Positions 7,444 through 15,771 of a DNA stretch of 26,344 nucleotides are shown here, in pieces; the first letter of the stretch is position 1, and each line of letters begins with the position of its first letter. The notes beneath the pieces were generated by a model, which had not been told where the DNA came from, did no database searches, and saw only the letters and a list, made by a program, of their open reading frames with translations. A program made the position numbers and the translations under genes. The DNA is from JAAYCI01 sp964370195 (GTDB taxonomy: Bacteria > Bacillota > Clostridia > Oscillospirales > Ruminococcaceae): assembly GCA_964370195.1 (NCBI GenBank), contig CAYJIH010000027.1, forward strand, positions 1 through 26,344. The letters run 5' to 3'.

Positions 7444-8865
7444 CTATTTGTTTTGAAATGAGATGACCTTGTCTGGGTTGAGCACCAGTTTTTCGTCGAA
7501 CGCTAGTTTTAGAGAACGATATAACTGAATCATGCGCTCGCCCAGGAAAGTTTCCATATATTGAATTCTGCCGTTGCCAATGCCGTGCTCGCCCGAAAGT
7601 TGGCCTCCCAGTTGTTTAGAAAGGGCATACAGTTCTTTTAAGCTGGCCTGTGTGGCAGTGTGCCAAGCTTCATCGCTCATCCCCTCATCCCGTAGCATTT
7701 CGGTGTGGATGTTGCCGTCACCGGCATGGCCGCAAGGTTGCACACGGATGCCATGCTTTGCTGCAATTTGCTTTGCCGCTTTTACATATTCGGCAATGTG
7801 GCTGCGCGGCACAACAACGTCGCATTCTTCTTGTGCCACGCTGTCGGCTTTCATCGCCTCTAAAATGCCACCGCGAACACTCCATACCGAGGCAAGGCGT
7901 TCTTCTGTGTCGGCAAGCAAGCAGTCGATGGCGTTGTGCTCAATGGCAGCTTCGCTCAGTGCTTCGCAGGCGGATTCTAGTTCTTTTTTACTCGAAGCGT
8001 CATACATTACAAGCAAAACGGCTTCGCCTTTTTGGCAAGGGAAGGGCTTGTTTAGCCGGCGTTTTACCATGTCAATCAGTTCCATCTCTAAAAATTCGAT
8101 GGCGGTGGGCACAAAAGAGAGATCCAGCACATGGGGAACCATGTCGGCACAGTCTTCTAAAGTGTGAAAGGGAAGCACCAAGGTGGCGGTGTGTTTTGGC
8201 GCAGGCAGCAATTTTAGGGTAACTTCGGTTAGAATACAAAGCGTGCCTTCGGAGCCAATGACCAAATCTTTTACATCGTAGCCGGTGGTGTTTTTTACCA
8301 CATTGGAGGAAAGCTGTAAAATTTCCCCGTCGGGCAACACCACTTCCATACAGCGCACAAAATCACGCGTTAAGCCATAGCGCACAGCTTTCATGCCGCC
8401 GGCGTTTGTGATAACGGTGCCGCCAATGCTGGCGGTTTTTTCGCCGGGGTCCGGTGGGTAAAAAAGCCCCTCGGCACTGGCGGCGGCCTGCACATCCAGC
8501 AAAAGTGCACCGGGCTGGCAAGTGATGGTTTGATTTTTTCTGTCTACAGGGAAAATTTTGTTCATGCGCATCACAGAAAGCAAAATACCACCGTATTTGC
8601 AGGTGGCACCACCCGCAAGGCCCGAGCCTGCACCACGTACTGTAACGGGAATGTTGTTTTCATACCCATAGCGCATCACGGCAGCCACTTCGTCCTTGTT
8701 TTCTGCTTCCACAAAAACATCGGGGGCAAAAACACCATATTCCGGCATCTCATCGTGGTAATATTCCGGTAAAATATCGCTTCCGGCCGTTACACGTTCC
8801 GGTGAGGTTACACTTTTTAAGTGTTGAATGCCACGTTCATCTATTTTGGCATAAGGATAGGCCAT
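7444..8865 (-). CDS. FAD-linked 2-hydroxyacid (lactate/glycolate-type) dehydrogenase, GlcD family
   Basis: A 473-residue protein of the GlcD/LctD type. The N-terminal PCMH-type FAD domain (~40-220) has RGAGSGLAGGA (77-87), DPGEKTASIGG (139-149) and VKNTTGYDVKDLVIGSEGTL (190-209). The C-terminal FAD-oxidase domain (~225-470) has CGHAGDGNIH (378-387) and SGEHGIGNGR (424-433), with H380, H387 and H427 at the positions of conserved histidines. It should oxidise a 2-hydroxyacid to the 2-oxoacid; D-lactate is the best guess by analogy with A. woodii LctD. It starts three bases after the etfA stop, with AAGGAGGTG inside the end of etfA. Tight coupling to etfBA implies that electrons pass to the Etf pair. 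Glycolate or 2-hydroxyglutarate remain alternatives. Confidence 0.9.
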   Translation of the reverse strand: MAYPYAKIDERGIQHLKSVTSPERVTAGSDILPEYYHDEMPEYGVFAPDVFVEAENKDEVAAVMRYGYENNIPVTVRGAGSGLAGGATCKYGGILLSVMRMNKIFPVDRKNQTITCQPGALLLDVQAAASAEGLFYPPDPGEKTASIGGTVITNAGGMKAVRYGLTRDFVRCMEVVLPDGEILQLSSNVVKNTTGYDVKDLVIGSEGTLCILTEVTLKLLPAPKHTATLVLPFHTLEDCADMVPHVLDLSFVPTAIEFLEMELIDMVKRRLNKPFPCQKGEAVLLVMYDASSKKELESACEALSEAAIEHNAIDCLLADTEERLASVWSVRGGILEAMKADSVAQEECDVVVPRSHIAEYVKAAKQIAAKHGIRVQPCGHAGDGNIHTEMLRDEGMSDEAWHTATQASLKELYALSKQLGGQLSGEHGIGNGRIQYMETFLGERMIQLYRSLKLAFDEKLVLNPDKVISFQNK

Positions 8866-8868
8866 GTT

Positions 8869-10071
8869 TTATCGCACCTCCTTTTGCGTTGCTTCAAGTT
8901 GCTCAATCAATTTTGGAAGAACCAAAAAGGCATCATCGGCAAGGCAGTAGTTTGCCACGTTGAAAATTTGTGCATTTGGGTCTTGGTTAATGGCTACAAT
9001 GCATTCACTGCCACTCATACCGGCAGTAAATTGAATGGCGCCAGACACCCCGCATGTGATGATGAGTTTTGGACGAACGGTGCGGCCGGAAAGACCAATT
9101 TGCTTTGCATTTTCGCCAAACCCGCCTTCCGTCATGGGGCGGGTGAAGCAAAGCTGGCCCCCTAAAACATCGGCAAGACGCTGTGCTAGCGCCACACCTT
9201 CGGCGTTTTTCATGCCGCGCCCGGCCACCACCAAAATGTCTTCCTCTTCGATGGAAACCACCTCGGGCAATCGCTCTACAGAAAGAACTTCAATGCCGGA
9301 TTTTGACATATCGGCAGGCACGGGCATCGCCGTTACTTTTCCAAAGGGTTCTTTTACCTTATGAGCCTTATCCATTACGCGGTAACGGATGGTAGCAAAT
9401 TGGGGTCTTGCGTCTGTGATGAGGATTTTTGCGATGACATTTCCGCCAAAAGCCGGCCGAATTTGGACCAAATCGGTGTTGCTTAGCATTTCTAGCTTCG
9501 TGCAGTCGGCGGTGAGCCCGGTGCGAAACCGTGTGGATAGCCGTGGCGCCAAGGAACGACCAATGGCGGTGCCTCCAACCAACACGGTGGAAGGCCGATA
9601 TTGTGCAATGCAATCGGCCATGGCATCGGCATAGCAATCTGCTTTAAACCCATAAAAGCCGGCATCTTCGTAGTAGAACACTTCAGAAACACCGTATGCT
9701 GTTATTTTTTCGGCGTTTTGGCGTGTTCCCTCGGCACCAATCAGCACGGCACAAACCTCATAGCCCACTTCTTTGGCTAGCTTTTGTGCTTCACCAATCA
9801 ATTCATATGCAATGGGATGAATTTCACCAAGCTCTTGTTCTACAAAAACCATAATGCCACGCCAATGGTTTTTGAGATCATTATCTTGAATGGGCGTTTG
9901 AGAAAATGCCAAAGATTTTTGAGGACATAGTTTTACGCATACACCACACATGCGGCAAGTTTCTTTTACATCGATGCCGTCAGCCGTAATCAATAGGGAA
10001 TCAAAAGGGCATTTTTCAACGCAAAGGCCGCAAAGGTTGCATGTCTTCGTGTTTAAAGTGATGGCAGACAT
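8869..10071 (-). CDS. etfA: Electron transfer flavoprotein alpha subunit with N-terminal ferredoxin domain
   Basis: A 400-residue EtfA, longer than the ~320 of simple forms because of an N-terminal ferredoxin domain (1-55). Two complete CxxCxxCxxxCP motifs (C11, C14, C17, C21 and C39, C42, C45, C49) predict two [4Fe-4S] clusters. The central domain follows, and then the FAD-binding C-terminal domain with RPMTEGGFGENAKQIGLSGR (311-330), CGVSGAIQFTAGM (340-352) and AINQDPNAQIF (360-370). Together with the neighbouring EtfB and dehydrogenase it fits the flavin-based electron-bifurcating group typified by A. woodii LctC. The ATG overlaps the end of etfB by 19 bases and is preceded by AAGGGGGAG, so the two are translated together. 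Ferredoxin as partner is inferred from family and domain, not seen directly. Confidence 0.93.
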   Translation of the reverse strand: MSAITLNTKTCNLCGLCVEKCPFDSLLITADGIDVKETCRMCGVCVKLCPQKSLAFSQTPIQDNDLKNHWRGIMVFVEQELGEIHPIAYELIGEAQKLAKEVGYEVCAVLIGAEGTRQNAEKITAYGVSEVFYYEDAGFYGFKADCYADAMADCIAQYRPSTVLVGGTAIGRSLAPRLSTRFRTGLTADCTKLEMLSNTDLVQIRPAFGGNVIAKILITDARPQFATIRYRVMDKAHKVKEPFGKVTAMPVPADMSKSGIEVLSVERLPEVVSIEEEDILVVAGRGMKNAEGVALAQRLADVLGGQLCFTRPMTEGGFGENAKQIGLSGRTVRPKLIITCGVSGAIQFTAGMSGSECIVAINQDPNAQIFNVANYCLADDAFLVLPKLIEQLEATQKEVR

Positions 10072-10874
10072 TCCTCGCTCCCCCTTTCGATGATTTTGTG
10101 TTCAAGCAAAATATTCACAAGCGATTGCGATTTTTCTTCGGGTGTTCCTTGTAAAACAACATTTTTCTCTACTGCTGCCGGTGTAAACATTTCTTCTACT
10201 TTTGTAGGAGAACCAACGTGCCCACAACGTGATAAATCCGGCGAGGGTAAATCATCAAAGCGAAGCACACGAATTTCTTTATCTTTCGTTTTCTTTTTAA
10301 GCAAAAACGAGGGAAGCCTTGGTACACAGCTATCTTTTTCAATGGTTAAAAGGCAGGGAAGTTTTACACGGCTACGCTGGATGCTTTTGGAAAACACTTG
10401 CGTAACAGTTATTCCCTTTGAAGAAAATTCTTCTATGCCATGCACCCAGGCGGCATGGGGAAGAGCCAAAAGCTCTGCGAGTGCAGGGCCAATTTGGGCC
10501 GTGTCGCCATCGGTGGTTTGCCGGCCACATAAAATAAGGTCGAACTGCCCTAAGTGGCGGATGCCTTGAGACAATGTGTAGGCGGTGGCCAAAACGTCCG
10601 AGCCTGCAAATTTTTTGTCCGATAGAATCACGGCGTCATCGGCACCCATGCTGTAAGCGTCACGCATCATGCTTTCGGCTTGCAAAGGCCCCATGCTTAA
10701 TACGGTAACGGTGGCACCCATTTCTTCCTTTATTTTAAGGGCTGTTTCTAAAGCGTATAAATCGTATGGATTGACACGCGTTTCTGCATTGGCCCTTTTA
10801 AGCGAGCCGGTTTCTTCGTCAATTTCCACCACGGTGGTGGCGGGAACTTGTTTCATACAAACCACAATGTTCAT
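10053..10874 (-). CDS. etfB: Electron transfer flavoprotein beta subunit (bifurcating type)
   Basis: A 273-residue EtfB. MNIVVCMKQVPATT opens the fold, NPYDLYALE follows at ~40-48, and CGRQTTDGDTAQIGP lies mid-protein. The DGDTAQ loop is the flavin/nucleotide-binding motif conserved in bifurcating-type subunits. The frame is open four codons further (to 10886), but the ATG at 10872-10874 is preferred: GGAGG lies 6-7 bases before it and the family starts exactly at MNIVVC. It is the first gene of the operon etfB-etfA-dehydrogenase-permease. In the A. woodii model this subunit carries the bifurcating FAD and interacts with NAD; that role is assigned here by homology only. Confidence 0.93.
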   Translation of the reverse strand: MNIVVCMKQVPATTVVEIDEETGSLKRANAETRVNPYDLYALETALKIKEEMGATVTVLSMGPLQAESMMRDAYSMGADDAVILSDKKFAGSDVLATAYTLSQGIRHLGQFDLILCGRQTTDGDTAQIGPALAELLALPHAAWVHGIEEFSSKGITVTQVFSKSIQRSRVKLPCLLTIEKDSCVPRLPSFLLKKKTKDKEIRVLRFDDLPSPDLSRCGHVGSPTKVEEMFTPAAVEKNVVLQGTPEEKSQSLVNILLEHKIIERGSEECLPSL

Positions 10875-10932
10875 CGTTTCCTCCAAAAAGAGTGTCTTTT
10901 ATGGCTACTCATACCAAACCATTTTAAATTTT

Positions 10933-10961
10933 ATCATAAAATAGTAATATTTAGCAAGCAA
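10933..10961 (-). promoter_or_regulatory. Promoter of the etfBA-dehydrogenase operon
   Basis: On the minus strand, TTGCTT (10956-10961) and TATGAT (10933-10938) are separated by exactly 17 bases in an A+T-rich setting. This is a good sigma-A-type promoter about 60 bases upstream of the etfB ATG. Confidence 0.6.
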
Positions 10962-11269
10962 TTTGCACTTGCGTATGAGCGTATTTGGCGCAAATGGTGA
11001 AGAGCTGTGGGCTAAAAATGATGTGTAGAAAATTCTATGGTGAAATTTTGGCGATACGGTTGCCCCATATGTTAAAGAACAAAGGTTTCGTTATGGTTGC
11101 ATGTGTATGGTGTCTATTTTAATGTATTATAAAGGTGTTTACTTAAAGTGATATTACAAATTACAAAGGGGCATAGCCGATGCCCACTGAAAGTGTTTGT
11201 TTTCAAATTTTTATAGCATAAAATTGTGGTGATAGTATATTTTTGATAATTTGCCAAAATATGGCTTTA
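10962..11269. other. Intergenic region between divergent etfB and surface-protein genes
   Basis: No reading frame here looks coding. The one clear structure is a perfect 6-bp hairpin, GGGCAT/ATGCCC with a 5-base loop, at 11169-11185. It has no T-run on either side, so it is not an intrinsic terminator. I recognise no riboswitch consensus, including the c-di-GMP (GEMM) type that I looked for. Confidence 0.5.
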
Positions 11270-11302
11270 TGTAACCGCCGTGTAACCTTTACGTGCTATA
11301 CT
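11270..11302 (+). promoter_or_regulatory. Probable activator-dependent promoter of the surface-protein gene
   Basis: TGTAACC occurs at 11270-11276 and again at 11281-11287. The 11-base spacing puts both copies on the same face of the helix, as in tandem half-sites of OmpR/PhoB-type response regulators. A TATACT with a TGC extension follows at 11297-11302. The -35 position has no good hexamer and is overlapped by the repeats, which fits a promoter needing an activator. Transcription would start near 11309, leaving a leader of ~70 bases. Confidence 0.5.
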
Positions 11303-11329
11303 ACATGAGATAAAAACAAACGTCTTAAA

Positions 11330-11344
11330 TTTAACAAAGTTAAA
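11330..11344. promoter_or_regulatory. Perfect inverted repeat in the surface-protein leader
   Basis: TTTAAC, AAA, GTTAAA: a perfect 6-bp inverted repeat between the predicted transcription start and the ribosome binding site. It could be an operator. It is A+T-rich and short, so chance is possible. Confidence 0.25.
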
Positions 11345-11378
11345 AAGCAGGTTGACTACTTACAGGGGGGAACTATTT

Positions 11379-14072
11379 ATGAAAATGACATCATTAAAAT
11401 CGAAGAAAGTACTGGGGCTTTTATTGGCACTCGTATTTTTGCTTGCTTTGCCGGTTGGCTCGTTTGCAACAGCAGGGGATGAACAAGCACCGCAAACAGA
11501 ACAACCGCAAAATTGGGAATATACTGTGTTGTTTGAAAATGTAGGTGAAGAAAGTGAAACGGTTTCACAAACATTTTTAACAGGCACAAGTGTTCAGTAT
11601 CCTGAAAACGCCCAAAGTGTAGAGAAAGAGGGCTATTCTTTTGTGGGCTGGACAACAGAAGAAAACAATGCAGATACACTTGTTACGGCCCTTTCGCCCG
11701 AAATTCCGCTGCCGGGCAGCGAGCATACTTTGTATGCATACTATGAAGCACAAGCACAAACAATGTCCTTGCTGCAAAATGTAGGGGCAACAAAAGAAGT
11801 AACCATTACCTATGCACGCACTGCAAACTACTTTACCGTAAAAATGGATAATTTCCCGGAAGGTGAACACACAGTGGTGGTGGGCGATGGCCTGGACGAT
11901 TTTCAAATTCCCACAGAATTTCCTGTGCCCACACAAAATGCAAGCACAGTAAAATTTGAAGGCTGGGCATTTAAAGCAGACGGTAGCATTGGTATGTACT
12001 TTCCAACATCCGGTGCAAACTATATCACCGATGCTGAAATTGAAAGAGCCCTTGAAGTGATGGGTGCAACCGAAAGTTTAGAGCTTACGCTGTATCCCCG
12101 CTGGGAGTATAAAGGCACAATTTCTTTAAACCCACAAGATCAAAATAGAACGTTTACCGGCAATCCAATATCATTTAGAAGCACACCGGTTTCTGTGCCA
12201 ATAAGTGGCACATTCCCAAATGCCATTCACTACAATATTCAATATACATACACCATTGATGAAAGCGCGCCAAACACAGGCGGGGCCACCATTGTAAATG
12301 GCGTGCCTGTAATGACAAACGTGGGCGTTGCCACAGTAAACGTATCTGCCAAGGTGTTGAACGATGATTATTACAAAATTCTTTCCTCTTTGGAAACACC
12401 GGTAGCAAGCTATCAAATTGAAGTGAAACCCATGCAAGTGCAGGTGTTCCCATCTGTGGAAGGGGATTCCATCCAGTATGGCACAGCCAATGAAGATATC
12501 GATGCCACATACTATATTGCACCGGCCAGCCAATATGTAAGCCACACAGTGCCCGAAACAGTGGTGCTTAGTAGTACCGCAGATTTAGAGTTTAGCACAG
12601 ATTATGATGATGCCAATTCTGCTGCACGCAATGTAGGAACGTATGATATGTGGTGGAAAGGCTACAGCACAGCCACTTTAACAGGCGAGGGCGCAGAAAA
12701 CTATGCTCTAGTTTCAACAGTGCTGGCAAAAGGCGACCTGCAAGTAACCTCCATTCCTGTTACACTTACAGCGAATGACCGTGCAAGGCTGTACAACACA
12801 GATCTTTCTGTGCCGTTTGATAGCTCCATCACGGCCGGTGCTCTTGTGTTTGGCGAAAGCATTGCGGATTATGTAGACTTGCGATACAACACAGCTGCTA
12901 CAAAAGATTCAGATGTGGGCACGTATCCCATCGAAGTAAGTGGAACTGCTGTGGAAGGCAAAACACAAAATTATGATATTGCGTATGAAGAAGGCACATT
13001 AACAGTTTTAAATAACGATTCGCTTGTTATCAGCAGTGCCAACCCATATACGGGAACGTATGATGCATCGGCACACGATGCCTTAAACGAATTAGACAGC
13101 AACGTGCCAAACACAAAGTTCAGCTACAGTGTAAATGGTGGCCCCTTTAGCGATACACTGCCTAAATTTACAGACGCTGGCGATTACACCGTAACGGTTC
13201 GTGCCGAGGCCGATGGTTATACTTCGGTAGAAAATAGCTACACTGTAACAATTGCAAAAAAACCAGTCACAATTACTTTGTCGAATTACAGTAAAACAGT
13301 GGGGGAAAACGACCCGGCTTTCGAAGCAGTATTGCGTGGCCTTGAAGGGGATGACCTCTTAGAATATGTGTTGAGCCGCACTGAGGGCGAAACCGAAGGA
13401 ACTTACCCCATCACAGCCACTTTTACCGATAATCCGAACTATGAAGTAAGCGTGGAAGAAGGCACCTTGTCTGTTTTAGAAGAAATAGCCGCAGAAATCC
13501 TGCCCGACAATGATGCAGGAACACCGGAAATTCCACAGGCACCGGCTGATGCTGTTGCTGCCCCAGTTGTAACACCAGCAGCTGCCCCGGTTGTGGTTCC
13601 TGCTGTGGCCCCTGTTGTGGCCCCGGTTGTGCCTGCTGCCCTAACCTTGAATTTGCAAGATACAATTCTTCCGCTAGCCAATGCCCCTGTTTTTGATGAT
13701 GTACAAGTAGAAATTGGAGACACTGTGGTGCCTTTGGCAGCACATGGTGGAAACTGGGCATTGCTCAACTTACTGCTTGTAATTGGTACCATTTTCGCTA
13801 GCATCACACTTATGATTACACATGTTGCCGGTAGCAAAAACCGCAAAGTGGAAAATCGTAAACACAGCGTTTTACTTAAAGTGTTAAGCATTCCCGTAGC
13901 ACTGCTCTCGGCGGTCTTGTTCCTCTTAACGCAAGACATGAGCCTTCAAATGGTGCTTGCTGACCAATGGACACTCATCATGGCTGTCATTCTTCTGGCA
14001 CAGTTTGTGTTGGCCGCTCTTTCCCGTAAAAAAGCAGTGAAAGAAAATGAAGAGTATCAGCATATTTCTTAA
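11379..14072 (+). CDS. Large secreted surface protein with InlB-type and MBG-type repeats and a three-helix membrane anchor
   Basis: An 897-residue protein. It begins with a signal peptide: SLKSKK, a leucine-rich core, then ...GSFATAG. One or two InlB B-repeat (Listeria-Bacteroides, Flg_new-like) modules follow; EGYSFVGWTTE and VKFEGWAFKADG are the telltale strands. Next come Ig-like/MBG-type modules (VTLTANDRARLYN..., VTITLSNYSKTVGENDPAF...) with repeated 'GTYPI' and 'EGTL' endings. An Ala/Pro/Val spacer (~712-745) precedes a C-terminal tail with three hydrophobic helices (~793-813, 831-851, 864-881) and a short charged end. No LPxTG motif is present, so anchoring is by membrane helices rather than sortase. 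The frame is open to 11352, but the ATG at 11379 has GGGGGG eight bases before it and starts the signal peptide. Role inferred: adhesion or cell-envelope interaction. Single gene, ended by a strong terminator. Confidence 0.85.
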   Translation: MKMTSLKSKKVLGLLLALVFLLALPVGSFATAGDEQAPQTEQPQNWEYTVLFENVGEESETVSQTFLTGTSVQYPENAQSVEKEGYSFVGWTTEENNADTLVTALSPEIPLPGSEHTLYAYYEAQAQTMSLLQNVGATKEVTITYARTANYFTVKMDNFPEGEHTVVVGDGLDDFQIPTEFPVPTQNASTVKFEGWAFKADGSIGMYFPTSGANYITDAEIERALEVMGATESLELTLYPRWEYKGTISLNPQDQNRTFTGNPISFRSTPVSVPISGTFPNAIHYNIQYTYTIDESAPNTGGATIVNGVPVMTNVGVATVNVSAKVLNDDYYKILSSLETPVASYQIEVKPMQVQVFPSVEGDSIQYGTANEDIDATYYIAPASQYVSHTVPETVVLSSTADLEFSTDYDDANSAARNVGTYDMWWKGYSTATLTGEGAENYALVSTVLAKGDLQVTSIPVTLTANDRARLYNTDLSVPFDSSITAGALVFGESIADYVDLRYNTAATKDSDVGTYPIEVSGTAVEGKTQNYDIAYEEGTLTVLNNDSLVISSANPYTGTYDASAHDALNELDSNVPNTKFSYSVNGGPFSDTLPKFTDAGDYTVTVRAEADGYTSVENSYTVTIAKKPVTITLSNYSKTVGENDPAFEAVLRGLEGDDLLEYVLSRTEGETEGTYPITATFTDNPNYEVSVEEGTLSVLEEIAAEILPDNDAGTPEIPQAPADAVAAPVVTPAAAPVVVPAVAPVVAPVVPAALTLNLQDTILPLANAPVFDDVQVEIGDTVVPLAAHGGNWALLNLLLVIGTIFASITLMITHVAGSKNRKVENRKHSVLLKVLSIPVALLSAVLFLLTQDMSLQMVLADQWTLIMAVILLAQFVLAALSRKKAVKENEEYQHIS
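13540..13642 (+). repeat. Low-complexity Ala-Pro-Val coding repeat
   Basis: Imperfect reiterations of codons for A-P-V-V (for example GCCCCTGTTGTG, GCCCCGGTTGTG) encode the spacer of the surface protein. This is a likely site of length variation between strains by slippage or recombination. Confidence 0.65.
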
Positions 14073-14115
14073 AAAACAAAAACCCTGTATGTAAATAAAA
14101 TTCCCCTTTTATGGA

Positions 14116-14157
14116 ATGCCCCCCAAAAGTTTTGTCTCACTTTTGGGGGGCATTTTT
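14116..14157 (+). terminator. Strong intrinsic terminator of the surface-protein gene
   Basis: ATGCCCCCCAAAAG (14116-14129) and CTTTTGGGGGGCAT (14140-14153) form a perfect 14-bp stem with a 10-base loop, followed directly by TTTT (14154-14157). It lies 44 bases after the stop codon. Confidence 0.93.
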
Positions 14158-14414
14158 ATATGCGGAAAAATGAATGTGTGCAAAATGGTTCATCACACAA
14201 ATCGGCGTATGAATTTTGGCGGTGGCGCTGCTTAGAATGAATCTTTCTTTTCGCGCTTGTTTGTGATATGCTTTTTACAGAGTAGAAGATGATAGGACGT
14301 GATTGTGACGCGAATATCCAAGCCATGGGCGCGGAACAAAATACAGGGAAGATTTGTAAGGCAATGCTGAAAACCTCTGGATGGATATATGGGAAGAAAT
14401 AAAGGAGGCTATAA
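14158..14414. other. Intergenic region upstream of the DUF2130 gene
   Basis: No coding frame and no known RNA family is recognised. ATATCCA near 14314 could pair with TGGATAT near 14383, but that proves nothing. A promoter must lie here because a strong terminator precedes it; I could not assign -35/-10 elements with confidence. AAAGGAGG at 14401-14408 is the ribosome binding site of the next gene. Confidence 0.4.
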
Positions 14415-15746
14415 ATGAATGAAATAAAATGCCCAAAATGTGGGGAAATGTTTACGGTTGATGAATCGGGCTATATTGCAATACTGGGGCAAGTGCGGGA
14501 TGCAGAATTTCAAAAAGAGCTTGCACAGCGCGAAAAGTTAATTGGAGATGCCAAAAAGAAAGAAGTGGAATTGGTAAAAGCAGAGGCGAGCCACGTTTTA
14601 AAGGAAAGCCTTGCACAGGCCGAACAAGAAATTGTGCGGCTAAAAGCGCTTATGGATACCGCAAAGAATGAAAAGGATGCAGAGCTTGAAATTGCACAGG
14701 CAAATGCACGTTTAACATTCGAAAAAAGCGTTGCAGAATCGAACCAAGAGATAGAACGGCTGAGAGGGGAACTGAAGAAGGCAGAGACGGAAAAAAACCT
14801 TGCCGTAAGCGAAGAATCTGCCAAGGGGAAATCGATGCTTGCCGACAAAGAGCAGGAAATTGTTAAGTTAAAGCTGGAGGCACAAAGCAGCGAATCTGCT
14901 ACGGAACTAAAAATGAAAGTGCTGGAGGAGTCTTATAAAGAAAAACTTTCGGAGAAAGAGGAGCAAATCACTTTTTATAAAGACTTTAAAGCAAGGCAAT
15001 CTACCAAAATGCTTGGCGAGAGCTTAGAGAAACATTGCGAGGTGGCCTTTAACCAAATTCGTCCGGCCGCTTTTCAAAATGCCTATTTTGAGAAAGACAA
15101 CGATGCGAAAAGTGGCAGCAAGGGCGATTATATCTTTAGAGAAACGACCGATGGTGGTGTTGAGTTTATTTCCATTATGTTCGAAATGAAAAATGAAATG
15201 GACGAAACAGCAACGAAAAAGAAAAATGATGATTTCTTGAAAGAGCTGGATAAAGATAGGCGAGAGAAAAAGTGTGAATATGCTGTGCTGGTTTCTTTGC
15301 TGGAAGCAGACAATGAATATTATAACAGTGGCATTGTAGATGTTTCCCATAAATATCCGAAGATGTACATCATTCGCCCGCAGTTTTTTATCCCGATGAT
15401 TACCTTGCTGCGCAATGCGGCAAAAAACGCGGCACAGTATAGAGAGCAGCTGGCCGAGGTGCAAAACCAAAACATTGATATTTCCAATTTTGAACAGCAA
15501 ATGGTGTTGTTTAAAGACAGTTTTGGAAAAAATGTGCAATGGGCGAGCGAACGCTTTACAGATGCAATAAAAAATATTGATGATACAATTAAATTGCTTC
15601 AAAAAATGCGCGACAATTTAACATTGTCCGAAAAGCATTTAAACACCGCAAACAACAAAGCACAAGATTTAAGTATAAAAAAATTGACAAAGGGCAACCC
15701 AACCATGATGGCGAAGTTTGCTGAATTAAAAGAGACAGAGCTGTGA
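14415..15746 (+). CDS. DUF2130 domain-containing coiled-coil protein
   Basis: A 443-residue cytoplasmic protein. CPKCG at residues 6-10 is a single CxxC knuckle. Residues ~28-190 are a long charged coiled coil with repeated AEQEIVRLK-like heptads. Residues ~195-340 are the conserved DUF2130 core: KMLGESLE, then SKGDYIFRE, FISIMFEMKNE, YAVLVSLLE, YPKMYIIRPQFFIPMITLLR. D238 followed by E257-x-K259 inside a hydrophobic strand looks like the active site of a PD-(D/E)xK nuclease fold. This is my inference; no activity is established that I know of. The start is supported by AAAGGAGG seven bases upstream. It is the first of five co-directional genes; the acyltransferase follows after 25 bases. Confidence 0.92.
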   Translation: MNEIKCPKCGEMFTVDESGYIAILGQVRDAEFQKELAQREKLIGDAKKKEVELVKAEASHVLKESLAQAEQEIVRLKALMDTAKNEKDAELEIAQANARLTFEKSVAESNQEIERLRGELKKAETEKNLAVSEESAKGKSMLADKEQEIVKLKLEAQSSESATELKMKVLEESYKEKLSEKEEQITFYKDFKARQSTKMLGESLEKHCEVAFNQIRPAAFQNAYFEKDNDAKSGSKGDYIFRETTDGGVEFISIMFEMKNEMDETATKKKNDDFLKELDKDRREKKCEYAVLVSLLEADNEYYNSGIVDVSHKYPKMYIIRPQFFIPMITLLRNAAKNAAQYREQLAEVQNQNIDISNFEQQMVLFKDSFGKNVQWASERFTDAIKNIDDTIKLLQKMRDNLTLSEKHLNTANNKAQDLSIKKLTKGNPTMMAKFAELKETEL

Positions 15747-15771
15747 GGGAGAAGGAAGGGGACATAAAAGC

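Noticed and set aside
11161..11190. Hairpin GGGCAT/ATGCCC as a terminator or riboswitch core
   Set aside because: It has no T-run on either strand and no riboswitch consensus around it. I looked for the c-di-GMP (GEMM) motif in particular and did not find it.
13423..13939. Long minus-strand frames rich in Gly/Thr/Ala or Gln/Pro within the surface-protein gene
   Set aside because: They are mirror images of the Ala-Pro-Val codon repeats on the other strand.
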